The notes under the pieces were generated by a model. The model was not told where the DNA came from, searched no databases, and worked only from the letters and a program-made list of their open reading frames with translations. From an uncultured Flavobacteriaceae bacterium (GTDB taxonomy: Bacteria > Bacteroidota > Bacteroidia > Flavobacteriales > Flavobacteriaceae), in the NCBI GenBank assembly GCA_947497145.1, contig CANMFQ010000007.1:124001-188000 (forward strand): a stretch of DNA of 64,000 bases, written 5' to 3'. Made by a program: the position numbers and the translations under genes. Within the stretch, counting starts at the first letter, position 1; every line of letters starts with the position of its first letter. Positions 8,322 to 18,113 of this stretch are shown one piece after another.

Positions 8322-9179
8322 ATGACAAAAATTAGAATAGCTATTCAAAAGTCTGGTAGACTTAACGAAGATTCACTGCGGATATTGAAAGACTGCGGTA
8401 TTTCTATCGATAACGGAAAAGACCAACTTAAGGCCTCTTCTCGTAATTTTCCTATTGAGGTTTTTTATCTCAGAAATGGTGATATTCCACAGTACCTCAG
8501 AGATGGAGTAGTAGATATTGCTATTATTGGAGAAAATGTCCTTATTGAAAAGGGTGACGATATTCGTATTGTTGAAAAATTAGGATTTTCAAAATGTAAA
8601 GTTTCCTTAGCCATACCGAAAGGGATTGCGTATAATGCTGTTACCGATTTTGAAGGAAAGCGTATTGCTACCTCGTATCCTAATACAGTTACCAACTATT
8701 TAAAGGAAAAAGGCGTAAGTGCTGAATTGCATATTATTAGCGGGTCTGTAGAGATAGCGCCAAATATTGGTTTGGCAGATGCTATTTGTGATATTGTTTC
8801 TAGTGGTAGTACCTTGTTTAAAAACAACTTAAAAGAGGTAGAGGTCATGCTTACTAGCGAGGCGGTATTGGCGGTTTCTCCTAAAATTTCTGAAGAACGA
8901 GAGGCAATCTTAAAACGCTTACAGTTTAGAATTCAGTCTGTTTTGAGGGCGAGAGGCTCTAAATATGTATTGCTCAACGCTCCCAATGAAAAGCTTGATG
9001 CTATTTTAACTTTACTACCAGGTATGCGAAGCCCTACTGTTTTGCCATTGGCTGAAGCGGGGTGGAGTTCTGTACACACCGTACTTCATAAAGATAAATT
9101 TTGGGAGGTAATTGATGAATTAAAATTGGCAGGTGCCGAAGGTATTTTAGTGTGCCCAATTGAAAAAATGGTCCTTTAA
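8322..9179 (+). CDS. hisG: ATP phosphoribosyltransferase HisG (long form)
   Basis: HisG joins ATP and PRPP in the first, committed step of histidine synthesis. At 285 residues it is the long form: a catalytic periplasmic-binding-like domain (about 1-210, with KSGRLNEDS and ICDIVSSGST, the PRPP-binding region) plus a C-terminal ACT-like regulatory domain (about 215-285, with LPGMRSPTVLPL) that binds histidine. It therefore should not need HisZ, and none is present. It is the first structural gene after the attenuator, so control is probably double: transcription attenuation and feedback inhibition. Confidence 0.97.
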   Translation: MTKIRIAIQKSGRLNEDSLRILKDCGISIDNGKDQLKASSRNFPIEVFYLRNGDIPQYLRDGVVDIAIIGENVLIEKGDDIRIVEKLGFSKCKVSLAIPKGIAYNAVTDFEGKRIATSYPNTVTNYLKEKGVSAELHIISGSVEIAPNIGLADAICDIVSSGSTLFKNNLKEVEVMLTSEAVLAVSPKISEEREAILKRLQFRIQSVLRARGSKYVLLNAPNEKLDAILTLLPGMRSPTVLPLAEAGWSSVHTVLHKDKFWEVIDELKLAGAEGILVCPIEKMVL

Positions 9180-9189
9180 TTCAAAAGTA

Positions 9190-9627
9190 ATGGCGCATAA
9201 TTTCAATATTAAACTAATTCCTAAAAATGAGTTGTCAACCATTCTTCCATTGGTCGATTTGTTGAACAAGGGAAGTATTCCTATTGCTGTGCTTGAAGAG
9301 CGTTTAGCGATTATGATAGCCATGGGTGGTTATCATTGTATCGGTGTATATGATGGTGATGCGCTTATAGGTATTTGTGGTATTTGGATATTGAACAAAC
9401 TATATGTTGGGAAGCATATAGAACCCGATAATGTTTTTGTAAAGGAAGCGTATAGAAGCAAAGGTGTTGGTAAGCTAATGATGGATTGGATGTATGCTTA
9501 CGCCAAAGAGATAGGGTGCGCAACAGCTGAAGTTAATTGTTATAAGGCCAATGTAAAAGGTAATAAGTTTTGGGAAGAAAATGGTTTTGAACCGCTAGCT
9601 TACCACCTTTTAAGAAAAATTGAATAG
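9190..9627 (+). CDS. GNAT family N-acetyltransferase
   Basis: A 145-residue GNAT protein with the acetyl-CoA loop RSKGVGKLMMDW (motif A) and the C-terminal NVKGNKFWEENGFEPLAYHL strand. I start it at ATG 9190, ten bases after the hisG stop; a TTG at 9160 would overlap hisG and has no support. hisD begins two bases after its stop, so it is embedded in the his operon. No histidine-pathway step needs an acetyltransferase, so its substrate is unknown and it may be a passenger gene. Confidence 0.85.
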   Translation: MAHNFNIKLIPKNELSTILPLVDLLNKGSIPIAVLEERLAIMIAMGGYHCIGVYDGDALIGICGIWILNKLYVGKHIEPDNVFVKEAYRSKGVGKLMMDWMYAYAKEIGCATAEVNCYKANVKGNKFWEENGFEPLAYHLLRKIE

Positions 9628-9629
9628 CT

Positions 9630-10910
9630 ATGAATAAAATATATAATCCTGATAGAGCTACTTGGAATGTAGTTTTAAAACGACCTACCCAAACCGTTGC
9701 TGATATTGAAGATACTGTTAATGGCATTTTTAAAGAAATACAAAGCGGTGGTGATGCTGTGGTTCAAAAATATACAGCCAAATTTGACAAGGTTGATTTG
9801 ACTGATTTTCAAGTTTCAGCAACTGAAATAAAGGAGGCTAATACCCTAGTTTCTGATGAGTTAAAAACTGCGATAGCACTGGCAAAATCAAATATAGAAG
9901 CCTTTCATGCCGCTCAAAAAACACCAAGAGTAGCCTTAGAAACTACAAGTGGCGTACACTGCTGGCAAGAAAAACGACCTATTCAAAAGGTAGGATTGTA
10001 TATTCCAGGTGGTACGGCACCCTTGTTTTCAACGATATTGATGCTGGCTGTTCCTGCTAATATAGCGGGCTGTACTGAAATTGTTTTGTGTACTCCTCCC
10101 GACAAATCGGGAGCTGTTAACCCTGCTATTTTATATACTGCTGCGCTTTGTGGGGTAACCAAAATTTTTAAAGTAGGGGGTATTCAGGCGATTGCAGCAA
10201 TGACCTTTGGTACTGAAAGTGTGCCTAAAGTATATAAAGTTTTTGGTCCTGGTAATCAGTTTGTTACTGTGGCTAAGCAATTGGCAACTAAATACGGTGT
10301 GGCTATAGATATGCCTGCAGGTCCTAGCGAATTGTTAGTGGTAGCAGATGATACCGCCAATGCTGCTTTTGTAGCAGCCGATTTATTAAGTCAAGCAGAA
10401 CACGGTGTTGACAGTCAAGTGATTTTAATTTCCACATCAAAGCGGTTTATTGATGCTGTAGAAAAAGAGGTGGAAGGACAAATTAAAGCCCTACCACGTC
10501 AAAAAATTGCACAACAGGCCATTGATAATAGTAAATTAATTTATGTAGAGACAGATGCTATCGCTCTAGATATGATAAATGAATATGGCCCCGAACATTA
10601 TATCGTTTGTGTAGAAAATGAAGATTTTTATGTCAATAATACCTTTAATGCAGGTTCTGTATTTATAGGAAATTACACCCCCGAAAGTGCTGGTGATTAT
10701 GCATCAGGTACCAATCATACGCTACCAACTAACGGATATGCCAAACAATATAGTGGTGTTAATTTGGATAGCTTTATGAAAAGCATGACTTTTCAAAAAA
10801 TTACTAAAGAAGGTATTGAACGTATTGGTAATGCTATAGAAATTATGGCAGAAGCAGAAGGCTTACAAGCACACAAGAATGCAGTGAGCTTACGATTAAA
10901 CAAACAGTAA
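9630..10910 (+). CDS. hisD: Histidinol dehydrogenase
   Basis: HisD oxidises histidinol to histidine in two NAD-dependent steps, the last reactions of the pathway. The 426-residue protein shows the family signature around VKVFGPGNQFVTVAK, the zinc-ligand segment SQAEHGVDSQ, the catalytic NEYGPEHYI and the C-terminal SGTNHTLPTNGYAK region. Length is standard. It starts two bases after the GNAT gene and is followed by hisC after 22 bases. Confidence 0.98.
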   Translation: MNKIYNPDRATWNVVLKRPTQTVADIEDTVNGIFKEIQSGGDAVVQKYTAKFDKVDLTDFQVSATEIKEANTLVSDELKTAIALAKSNIEAFHAAQKTPRVALETTSGVHCWQEKRPIQKVGLYIPGGTAPLFSTILMLAVPANIAGCTEIVLCTPPDKSGAVNPAILYTAALCGVTKIFKVGGIQAIAAMTFGTESVPKVYKVFGPGNQFVTVAKQLATKYGVAIDMPAGPSELLVVADDTANAAFVAADLLSQAEHGVDSQVILISTSKRFIDAVEKEVEGQIKALPRQKIAQQAIDNSKLIYVETDAIALDMINEYGPEHYIVCVENEDFYVNNTFNAGSVFIGNYTPESAGDYASGTNHTLPTNGYAKQYSGVNLDSFMKSMTFQKITKEGIERIGNAIEIMAEAEGLQAHKNAVSLRLNKQ

Positions 10911-10932
10911 AAATTAAGCTAAGTTAGCTATC

Positions 10933-11985
10933 ATGTCAAAATTTAATGTAGATACTTTAGTACGAGATAATGTAAAGGGTTTAAAGCCGTATTCTTCAGC
11001 GCGTGATGAGTATGTGTCTGATGGCACTAAAATGGTATTTTTAGATGCCAATGAGAATCCGTTTGAAAATGGTGTAAATCGCTATCCTGACCCACAACAA
11101 CGCTCTTTAAAGGCAGTTTGGGCAGATTTAAAAGGAATTGCTCAAGAAAATATCCTGTTGGGTAATGGCAGTGATGAGGTGTTAGATTTGCTTTTCAGGG
11201 CTTTTTGCGAGCCCAATAGAGACAATATTATTACGCTTCCACCTACCTATGGTATGTACAAGGTATTATCAGGTATAAATGCGGTTGAAAACCGAGAGGT
11301 GTTGTTAACCGATGATTTTCAGCCAAATATACCAGCCATTATACAGGCAATGGATAGCAATTCAAAATTGCTTTTTATATGCTCGCCAAACAATCCTACA
11401 GGCAATAGTATTTCCGAAGAAACAATTACAGCGCTTCTTCAAAATTTTAAAGGTCTTGTAGTTATAGATGAGGCTTATATTGATTTTTCGTCCAAAGAAA
11501 GTTGGGTTTCAAAACTAACGGAATATGATAATTTAATCGTAACCCAAACCTTATCAAAAGCTTATGGTATGGCAGGAATTCGGTTGGGAATCTGCATGGC
11601 TTCAAAAGCAGTTATTGCTGTTTTAAATAAAATAAAACCACCTTATAATGTCAACGGATTAACGCAGTTAAAGGCTTTAGAGCGGGTTTTAGATAAAAAA
11701 TCAGTAACTACAGAAGTTGCAAATATTTTGAGCAACAGAAAGGTGTTGATTGATGCCCTACAAACCATTCCCTTTGTAAATACTATTTATCCTAGTGATG
11801 CCAATTTTGTTTTGGTTAAAGTAGATGATGCTACCAAAAGATACCAACAGCTTATAAAGGAAGGTGTTGTTATTCGTAACCGTAATTCACAACCCTTGTG
11901 TGATAATTGTTTGCGATTAACCATTGGTACAAGCGGTGAAAATGAGACCCTAATTGAAAAACTAAAATCCTTAATAACCAAATAA
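10933..11985 (+). CDS. hisC: Histidinol-phosphate aminotransferase
   Basis: A 350-residue PLP-dependent fold-type I aminotransferase that converts imidazole-acetol phosphate and glutamate to histidinol phosphate. The PLP-binding lysine is Lys209 in TLSKAYGMAG. Other family signs are LDANENPF, the cofactor loop GNGSDE, SPNNPTG and the VIDEAYIDF strand. It lies between hisD and the DUF2167 gene (10-base gap), in the operon. Confidence 0.97.
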   Translation: MSKFNVDTLVRDNVKGLKPYSSARDEYVSDGTKMVFLDANENPFENGVNRYPDPQQRSLKAVWADLKGIAQENILLGNGSDEVLDLLFRAFCEPNRDNIITLPPTYGMYKVLSGINAVENREVLLTDDFQPNIPAIIQAMDSNSKLLFICSPNNPTGNSISEETITALLQNFKGLVVIDEAYIDFSSKESWVSKLTEYDNLIVTQTLSKAYGMAGIRLGICMASKAVIAVLNKIKPPYNVNGLTQLKALERVLDKKSVTTEVANILSNRKVLIDALQTIPFVNTIYPSDANFVLVKVDDATKRYQQLIKEGVVIRNRNSQPLCDNCLRLTIGTSGENETLIEKLKSLITK

Positions 11986-11995
11986 CCATTTTTTC

Positions 11996-12961
11996 ATGAA
12001 AGCACTTAAAGTTTGTTTGCTCATTTTTATAAGCACAATGACCTATGTAACCGCTCAAGATGAAGAGCGTATTTCTTTTTTAGCTGATAGCTTAGATATC
12101 GATAAAGAGGTATTAACAGAGTATATGGCTTATAAAAAATATGCCGATAGTGTAGATGCCACGTTCAATTATATTTATGATGAAGCTATTTTAAAAGGTG
12201 ATGTAGCAACGGTAACAGTACCAGAAGGGTACAAATTTTTAGAAAAAGAGCAGGCACAACGAGTGTTGTCTGATTTGTGGGGAAATCCACGAGATGAAAG
12301 TGTATTGGGCATGTTGTTAAAAAAAGATGAGTCACCCGTAGAAACCAGTTATGGTATTGAAATCACCTATTCTGATGATGGGTATATTGAAGATGAAGAT
12401 GCTGAAGATATTGATTATGATGAGTTGCTTGAAGAAATGCAGCGTGATGCGAATAGTGCCAATGCAGAAAGAAAAAGTTTGGGTTATCCAGAAATTCAGT
12501 TGATAGGGTGGGCGTCAGAGCCGTTTTATGATGCATCGGAGAAAAAACTACATTGGGCAAAAGAGTTGTATTTTGAAGGTGAAGAAGGTAATACCCTTAA
12601 TTATAATATTCGCGTATTGGGTAGAAAGGGATATATGAACCTAAATGTTATTGGTACAATGGATGTGCTTGATGATGTGAAGCAAAATTTAAACCCTATT
12701 CTCAATAGCGTTACGTTTAATGATGGGTACAAATATTCTCAATTTGATGCCGATTTTGATGATGTTGCAGCTTACGGAATAGGAGGCTTAATTGCAGGAA
12801 AGGTACTGGCAAAAGCAGGTTTTTTTGCCGTGCTTTTAAAGCTATGGAAATTTATTGCCATTGGGGTAGTAGCCTTATTTGCAGGGTTTAAAAAGCGCCT
12901 GTTTGGAAATAAGGAGACTGTTAATTTGCCTAGCGCTGATGATAAAAAAGAAAACATATAA
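11996..12961 (+). CDS. DUF2167 family membrane protein
   Basis: A 321-residue exported membrane protein of unknown function matching the DUF2167 pattern. It has a signal peptide (about 1-20, cleaved near TAQ), a conserved periplasmic core with VPEGYKFLEKEQAQRVL and an acidic stretch rich in Asp/Glu (about 125-147), and a C-terminal hydrophobic region (about 255-300) with one or two membrane spans before a basic tail. It sits between hisC and hisB with gaps of 10 and 27 bases. There is no known link of DUF2167 to histidine synthesis, so it is probably a co-transcribed passenger. Confidence 0.8.
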   Translation: MKALKVCLLIFISTMTYVTAQDEERISFLADSLDIDKEVLTEYMAYKKYADSVDATFNYIYDEAILKGDVATVTVPEGYKFLEKEQAQRVLSDLWGNPRDESVLGMLLKKDESPVETSYGIEITYSDDGYIEDEDAEDIDYDELLEEMQRDANSANAERKSLGYPEIQLIGWASEPFYDASEKKLHWAKELYFEGEEGNTLNYNIRVLGRKGYMNLNVIGTMDVLDDVKQNLNPILNSVTFNDGYKYSQFDADFDDVAAYGIGGLIAGKVLAKAGFFAVLLKLWKFIAIGVVALFAGFKKRLFGNKETVNLPSADDKKENI

Positions 12962-12988
12962 TTTTACGCTGAACTTTGAGTCTAAAAA

Positions 12989-14125
12989 ATGAAAAAGAAA
13001 GTACTATTTATCGACCGTGATGGAACCATTATCAAAGAAACTGTTGATGAGCAAATTGATGCCTTTGAAAAAATGATTTTCTATCCTAAGGCATTTACCT
13101 ATTTGGGTAAAATCGCCAAAGAATTGGATTATGAATTGGTGATGATTACCAATCAAGATGGTTTGGGTACGCCTGTTTTTCCTGAAAGTACCTTTTGGCC
13201 GGTACATAATTTTATTTTAAAATCTTTTGAAAATGAGGGTGTAGTCTTTGACAAGGTTTTTCTTGACCGTACTTTTCCGCATGAAAATGCTGATACCCGA
13301 AAACCCGGAACAGGCCTGTTAACCGAGTATTTTTCTGAAGCCTATGATTTGGCAAATTCTTTTGTAATTGGCGACCGCTTGACAGATATTGAATTGGCAA
13401 AAAACTTAGGTGCAAAGGGTATTTTTATAAATGACGATACGCATTTGGGTACCGGTGAAATTACCGTAAAAAGAGAAGAATTAGATGCGGTTATTGCCTT
13501 GGAAAGTAATGATTGGGAAAAAATTTATGAGTTCTTAAAACTCGAAGAACGTACGGCGAGTATTCATAGAAAAACAAATGAGACCGATATTGCTATTCGC
13601 TTAAATTTAGACGGTACAGGCAAGAGTACTATAGCTACTGGCCTCGCATTTTTTGACCATATGTTAGACCAACTGGCACGTCATGGTCAAATGGATTTAG
13701 AGATTAAAGTGGATGGTGATTTAGAGGTTGATGAGCATCATACCATTGAAGATACGGCTATTGCCTTGGGCGAGGTTTTTCATAATGCCTTGGGTAATAA
13801 ATTAGGTATTGAACGTTACGGATTTTGTTTGCCAATGGATGATTGTTTGGCGCAGGTAGTTATAGATTTTGGAGGTAGAAACTGGCTCGTTTGGGATGCC
13901 GATTTTAAACGTGAAAAAGTGGGTGATATGCCTACCGAAATGTTTTACCATTTCTTTAAATCGTTTACTGATGGTGCTAAGGCAAATTTGAATGTCAAGG
14001 CTGAGGGTACGAACGAGCATCATAAGATAGAAGCTATTTTTAAAGCCTTTGCAAAGGCTATTAAAATGGCTGTTAAACGCGATGTAGAAAAAATGGTTTT
14101 GCCAAGTACCAAAGGGGTACTTTAG
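12989..14125 (+). CDS. hisB: Bifunctional histidinol-phosphatase/imidazoleglycerol-phosphate dehydratase
   Basis: The 378-residue protein fuses two steps. Residues about 1-180 form a HAD-type histidinol phosphatase with nucleophile Asp9 and Asp11 in FIDRDGT and the later [10 protein letters not shown] motif. Residues about 190-378 form imidazoleglycerol-phosphate dehydratase with two manganese-binding motifs, [14 protein letters not shown] and [15 protein letters not shown]. The fusion is as in enterobacteria and many Bacteroidota. A 110-base gap without a recognisable gene separates it from hisH. Confidence 0.97.
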   Translation: MKKKVLFIDRDGTIIKETVDEQIDAFEKMIFYPKAFTYLGKIAKELDYELVMITNQDGLGTPVFPESTFWPVHNFILKSFENEGVVFDKVFLDRTFPHENADTRKPGTGLLTEYFSEAYDLANSFVIGDRLTDIELAKNLGAKGIFINDDTHLGTGEITVKREELDAVIALESNDWEKIYEFLKLEERTASIHRKTNETDIAIRLNLDGTGKSTIATGLAFFDHMLDQLARHGQMDLEIKVDGDLEVDEHHTIEDTAIALGEVFHNALGNKLGIERYGFCLPMDDCLAQVVIDFGGRNWLVWDADFKREKVGDMPTEMFYHFFKSFTDGAKANLNVKAEGTNEHHKIEAIFKAFAKAIKMAVKRDVEKMVLPSTKGVL

Positions 14126-14235
14126 CAGTATTTAAAATAATTAAGCTGTTTGAAATTGTTAATTGTGTATTTGTTAAAAACTTGATTATCAATATTTAAT
14201 TGATTTTATCTAAAGTTTTTATTTAAGATTAAAAA

Positions 14236-14817
14236 ATGAAAATTGTAATAATAAATTACGGTGCAGGCAACATTCAAAGTATCAAATTTGCCATTCAACG
14301 CTTGGGGTATACGGCCATTCTTAGTAATAGTATTGACGAGATACAAGCTGCTGATAAAGTCATTTTCCCTGGTGTAGGAGAGGCGAGTAGTGCCATGCAT
14401 AAATTGCAAAATAGTGGTCTTGATGCGGTTATTCCTACCTTAAAACAACCCGTTTTGGGTATCTGTTTGGGTATGCAATTGATGTGCAATACTACCGAGG
14501 AAGGGCATACAAAAGGCTTGGGTATTTTTAATGTAGATGTGCTTAAATTTTCAGACAAGGTGAAGGTGCCACAAATAGGATGGAACCAAATTGATAAGCT
14601 AAAATCTGAATTGTTTACAGGAATTTCTAACGAAGCGTATATTTATTTGGTTCATAGTTTTTATGCGCCACTTTGTAAAGAAACCATAGCCACAACCAAT
14701 TACGAACATGCGTATAGTGCCGCTTTGCAAAGCAATAATTTTTACGGAACACAATTTCACCCAGAAAAAAGCAGCCTTGTAGGAGAGGCTATTTTAAAGA
14801 ATTTTTTACTGCTATAA
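14236..14817 (+). CDS. hisH: Imidazole glycerol phosphate synthase, glutaminase subunit
   Basis: HisH hydrolyses glutamine and channels ammonia to HisF. The 193-residue class I amidotransferase has the nucleophile Cys77 in GICLGMQLM and the catalytic His and Glu in QFHPEKS near the C-terminus. The family start motif IINYGAGNIQS confirms the ATG. Its last base is shared with the ATG of the following GNAT gene (TAATG overlap). Confidence 0.97.
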   Translation: MKIVIINYGAGNIQSIKFAIQRLGYTAILSNSIDEIQAADKVIFPGVGEASSAMHKLQNSGLDAVIPTLKQPVLGICLGMQLMCNTTEEGHTKGLGIFNVDVLKFSDKVKVPQIGWNQIDKLKSELFTGISNEAYIYLVHSFYAPLCKETIATTNYEHAYSAALQSNNFYGTQFHPEKSSLVGEAILKNFLLL

Positions 14818-15242
14818 TGAAAGATGGTTTTTACATAAGTACCGATAAAAATGTGCTCGATATGGATTTTATCAATCAATATATTGCGCAGCATTCGTAT
14901 TGGGGAAAAGACCGTAGTATGGAAGAAACTGTTCTTACGGTAGCAAACTCACTTTGTTTTGGTGTTTATAACGAAGCTAAAGAGCAGGTAGGTTTTGGGC
15001 GTGTGGTAACGGATTATATTTTCTTTGGTTACATTATGGATGTTTTTATCGCCAATGCCTATCAAAAGAAAGGACTAGGCAAGCGCCTGGTGGCATTTAT
15101 CTTGAACCATGAATCAATTAAAAAACTAAATACAGTAGCGCTTAAAACAAAAGATGCGCATTCGTTTTATGAGCAATACGGGTTTAAAAAAATAGGCGAT
15201 TCTGCTTTGTGGATGTCCATAGATAAACAAAAAATAGCCTAA
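14817..15242 (+). CDS. GNAT family N-acetyltransferase
   Basis: A 141-residue GNAT protein with the acetyl-CoA binding loop YQKKGLGKRLVAFIL and the C-terminal HSFYEQYGFKKIGD strand-turn typical of the family. The start overlaps the hisH stop by one base, so it is probably translationally coupled. It is distinct in sequence from the other GNAT in the operon (9190-9627). The substrate is unknown. A 158-base gap with short tandem repeats follows before hisA. Confidence 0.87.
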   Translation: MKDGFYISTDKNVLDMDFINQYIAQHSYWGKDRSMEETVLTVANSLCFGVYNEAKEQVGFGRVVTDYIFFGYIMDVFIANAYQKKGLGKRLVAFILNHESIKKLNTVALKTKDAHSFYEQYGFKKIGDSALWMSIDKQKIA

Positions 15243-15354
15243 CAAGCAATCTAAAAACAGAATTCGTTAGTACGCGTTCGTGATAAAATGATAAATGAAT
15301 TTAAGAATTAGCATACAATGGTAGTATCAAGGGTAATACCAAGCGGTAAATGCC

Positions 15355-15396
15355 GTATTTCTAGTTTTGTATTTCTAATTTCGTATTTCAAATTTT
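15355..15396 (+). repeat. 14-bp tandem repeat, three units, upstream of hisA
   Basis: Three head-to-tail 14-mers begin with GTATTTC at 15355, 15369 and 15383, differing at a few positions. The array ends four bases before the hisA ATG at 15401. Confidence 0.8.
15362..15369 (+). promoter_or_regulatory. Possible internal promoter for hisA
   Basis: TAGTTTTG matches TAnnTTTG exactly, 32 bases before the hisA start, within the tandem repeat. It could give constitutive, attenuator-independent expression of the distal his genes. Confidence 0.35.
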
Positions 15397-15400
15397 TAAG

Positions 15401-16126
15401 ATGAGAATTATTCCAGCAATTGATATTATAGATGGTAAATGTGTTCGGCTCTCTAAGGGAGATTATGACACCAAAAAAATTTACAACGAAAGCCCTTTAG
15501 AGGTTGCCAAACAATTTGAAGCTCATGGTATTCAATATTTGCATTTAGTAGATTTAGACGGTGCCAAATCAAAGCACATTGTCAATCATAAAGTACTGGA
15601 ACAAATTGCTTCAAAAACGAGCTTAACCATTGATTTTGGTGGCGGGTTAAAGACCGATGATGATTTACGTATAGCTTTTGATAGCGGAGCACAGCAAATT
15701 ACGGGCGGCAGTATTGCCGTAAAAGATAAAGCTACCTTCTTGGGGTGGCTTGGAAAATTTGGTTCAGATAAGATTATCCTCGGCGCCGATGCTATGGATG
15801 AAAAAGTTGCCGTATCTGGCTGGCAAGAAGAATCTAAAGAAGAGCTGATTCCGTTTATTGAGCAATATCAATCGCAAGGCATTGCATATGTTATTTGTAC
15901 TGATATTAGTAAAGACGGTATGCTTGAGGGGCCTTCTTTTGCCTTGTATCAAAAAATTATGACCCAAATGCCAGCAATAAAATTAATTGCTTCTGGTGGA
16001 ATATCAACTTTTGATGAACTACCAAAGCTAGCTGAAATGGGCTGTGAGGGTACTATTATTGGAAAAGCTATTTACGAAAATAGAATTTCTTTAAAGCAGT
16101 TAGAAAACTATATACTATCGGTATGA
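15401..16126 (+). CDS. hisA: ProFAR isomerase HisA
   Basis: HisA opens the ribose ring of ProFAR to PRFAR. The 241-residue TIM barrel has the catalytic Asp8 in [10 protein letters not shown] and the second Asp in the [12 protein letters not shown] strand, with the phosphate-binding ASGGIST and [11 protein letters not shown] loops. The stop overlaps the ATG of the DinB gene (ATGA), indicating translational coupling. Confidence 0.97.
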   Translation: MRIIPAIDIIDGKCVRLSKGDYDTKKIYNESPLEVAKQFEAHGIQYLHLVDLDGAKSKHIVNHKVLEQIASKTSLTIDFGGGLKTDDDLRIAFDSGAQQITGGSIAVKDKATFLGWLGKFGSDKIILGADAMDEKVAVSGWQEESKEELIPFIEQYQSQGIAYVICTDISKDGMLEGPSFALYQKIMTQMPAIKLIASGGISTFDELPKLAEMGCEGTIIGKAIYENRISLKQLENYILSV

Positions 16127-16644
16127 GCTTAGAACAAAAAGTCATAGCAGAATTTGTTGAAAACGCCATTTATCGGTTAGAAGAAAGCACTCGAATGATA
16201 ACCATCGCTTTTGACCAGCTATCAGAAGAAGAGGTGTGGTTTCGACCCAATGCACAATCAAATAGCATGGGAAATTTAATTGTACACCTTTGTGGTAATA
16301 TTACGCAATATGTAATTTCCTCCTTAGGAGAACAGCCTGACATGAGGGAGCGCGATGCTGAGTTTGCCATTACCTCAGGTATGAATAAAGAAACCTTGCT
16401 CCGTAATTTAAACCGTACCGTTGCCGAAGCCATAGCAGTAATAAAAAATACTTCGGTTGACCAATGGGTAGAAAAACGTGATGTACAAGGATTTAATTTT
16501 TCAGGAATTGGGGTGGTATTGCATGCGGTAGAGCATTATTCATATCATACGGGGCAAATTGCTTTTTTTACCAAAGAACTAAGAAATAGTCCCTTAGGTT
16601 TTTACGCAGGAACAGATTTAAACATAAAAAACAACGAAAACTAG
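16123..16644 (+). CDS. DinB family protein (DUF1572-like)
   Basis: A 173-residue four-helix-bundle protein of the DinB/DfsB type. Likely metal ligands are three histidines: one in the [10 protein letters not shown] helix and two in [13 protein letters not shown]. Family members include thiol-dependent transferases and stress-induced proteins, but the reaction here is unknown. It overlaps hisA by four bases and hisF by one, so it is translated as part of the his operon even though no step of the pathway requires it. Confidence 0.85.
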   Translation: MSLEQKVIAEFVENAIYRLEESTRMITIAFDQLSEEEVWFRPNAQSNSMGNLIVHLCGNITQYVISSLGEQPDMRERDAEFAITSGMNKETLLRNLNRTVAEAIAVIKNTSVDQWVEKRDVQGFNFSGIGVVLHAVEHYSYHTGQIAFFTKELRNSPLGFYAGTDLNIKNNEN

Positions 16645-17399
16645 TGTTAGCAAAACGAATAATACCCTGTTTAGATATTAAAGATGGTCGCACGGTTAAA
16701 GGCATTAACTTTCTTGATTTGAGAGATGCCGGAGACCCTGTTGAATTAGCAGCAATTTATAGTAGAGAAGGTGCCGACGAGCTGGTGTTTCTTGATATAT
16801 CAGCAACAGAGCAAAAACGAAAAACCTTGGCAGATTTGGTATATCGGGTAGCTGAAAAAATAAATATTCCATTTACCGTAGGTGGGGGCATTGCCACAGT
16901 TGAAGATGTTGATATCTTACTACAAAACGGGGCCGATAAAGTTTCTATTAATTCTTCAGCAGTAAAAAATCCGCAGTTGATAAATGATTTGGTCGCTAAA
17001 TTTGGCTCGCAATGTATTGTTGTGGCCATTGATGCCAAACAAATTGATGGCGAATGGATTGTACATTTGGTAGGTGGAAAAGTACCTACAACATTGCGTT
17101 TGTTTGATTGGGCAAAAGAAGTAGAAGAAAGAGGTGCTGGTGAAATTTTATTTACCTCCATGAATAATGATGGCACTAAAAACGGATTTGCCAATACCGC
17201 TTTAGCTAAACTATCCGAAGAATTAAATATTCCTATTATAGCCTCTGGGGGTGCGGGTACCATGCAGCATTTTACAGATACTTTTACCAAAGGAAAAGCA
17301 GATGCGGCTTTGGCAGCCAGTGTTTTTCATTTTAAAGAGATAAAAATTGAAGATTTAAAAACGCATTTAAAAGAAAACAAAATTCCTGTGCGATTATAG
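16644..17399 (+). CDS. hisF: Imidazole glycerol phosphate synthase, cyclase subunit
   Basis: HisF uses ammonia from HisH to form imidazole glycerol phosphate and AICAR. The 251-residue TIM barrel shows catalytic Asp11 in [10 protein letters not shown] and the second catalytic Asp in VVAIDAKQ (equivalent to Asp130 of the Thermotoga enzyme), plus FTVGGGI and ASGGAGTM phosphate loops. The start is GTG at 16644, sharing one base with the DinB stop; the residues [11 protein letters not shown] fit the family exactly. Confidence 0.97.
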   Translation: MLAKRIIPCLDIKDGRTVKGINFLDLRDAGDPVELAAIYSREGADELVFLDISATEQKRKTLADLVYRVAEKINIPFTVGGGIATVEDVDILLQNGADKVSINSSAVKNPQLINDLVAKFGSQCIVVAIDAKQIDGEWIVHLVGGKVPTTLRLFDWAKEVEERGAGEILFTSMNNDGTKNGFANTALAKLSEELNIPIIASGGAGTMQHFTDTFTKGKADAALAASVFHFKEIKIEDLKTHLKENKIPVRL

Positions 17400-17460
17400 T
17401 GGGTAATGCTGTGGTAGGATGCATTGTTTGCACCTTTATGCATTAAAAAAAAATAAAATT

Positions 17461-18060
17461 ATGACAATAGACTTTACAAAAAATAACGATGGCCTTGTAC
17501 CTGCAATAATTCAAGACGCTAGTACAAAAAATGTGTTGATGTTGGGATATATGAATGAAGAAGCATTAGCTAAAACAAAAGAAACTGAAAAAGTTACTTT
17601 TTATAGCCGTACCAAACAGCGCTTGTGGACCAAGGGTGAAGAAAGTGGTAATTTTTTACAATTGGTAAGCATCAAAGTAGATTGTGACAATGATACCCTT
17701 TTAATAGCAGTAAACCCCGTAGGGCCTACGTGTCATAAGGGAACAGATACCTGCTGGGATGAAGCTAATACAAGTAATTTTGGGTTTATATCGCAATTAG
17801 AAGCCGTTATAGAGCAACGCCGTACCGCAGCTGATAGTAAATCATCATATGTAGCTTCTTTGTTTGAAAAAGGGATAAATAAAATAGCTCAAAAAGTAGG
17901 GGAAGAGGCCGTTGAAACGGTAATTGAAGCCAAAGATGATAATGATGAACTCTTTTTATATGAAAGTGCTGATTTGTTATTTCACTATTTAATTTTGTTG
18001 CAAGCCAAAGGTTTTACGTTAAAAGATATTGAGGCCGAACTTAAAAAAAGGCACAAATAG
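17461..18060 (+). CDS. hisIE: Bifunctional phosphoribosyl-AMP cyclohydrolase/phosphoribosyl-ATP pyrophosphatase
   Basis: Residues about 1-105 are the HisI cyclohydrolase, with the zinc-binding cysteines in VDCDND and PTCHKGTDTCW. Residues about 110-199 are the HisE pyrophosphatase, an all-helical domain with QKVGEEAVETVIEA and the ESADLLFHYLILL helix. The fusion catalyses steps 2 and 3. I choose ATG 17461 (MTIDFTKN); an in-frame ATG at 17419 would add 14 residues without family support. It is the last gene of the operon. No clear terminator lies in the 53 bases before the convergent rlmF. Confidence 0.96.
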   Translation: MTIDFTKNNDGLVPAIIQDASTKNVLMLGYMNEEALAKTKETEKVTFYSRTKQRLWTKGEESGNFLQLVSIKVDCDNDTLLIAVNPVGPTCHKGTDTCWDEANTSNFGFISQLEAVIEQRRTAADSKSSYVASLFEKGINKIAQKVGEEAVETVIEAKDDNDELFLYESADLLFHYLILLQAKGFTLKDIEAELKKRHK

Positions 18061-18113
18061 CTTTGATTGCTTTTTTTGAATCCCGTTTATATAGTTGACT
18101 GTAGCAAGTGGGT

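Noticed and set aside
16644-17399. Apparent loss of a catalytic Asp in HisF (TSMNNDG instead of TSIDRDG)
   Set aside because: Counting against the Thermotoga protein shows that the catalytic residues are Asp11 and the Asp in VVAIDAK, both present.
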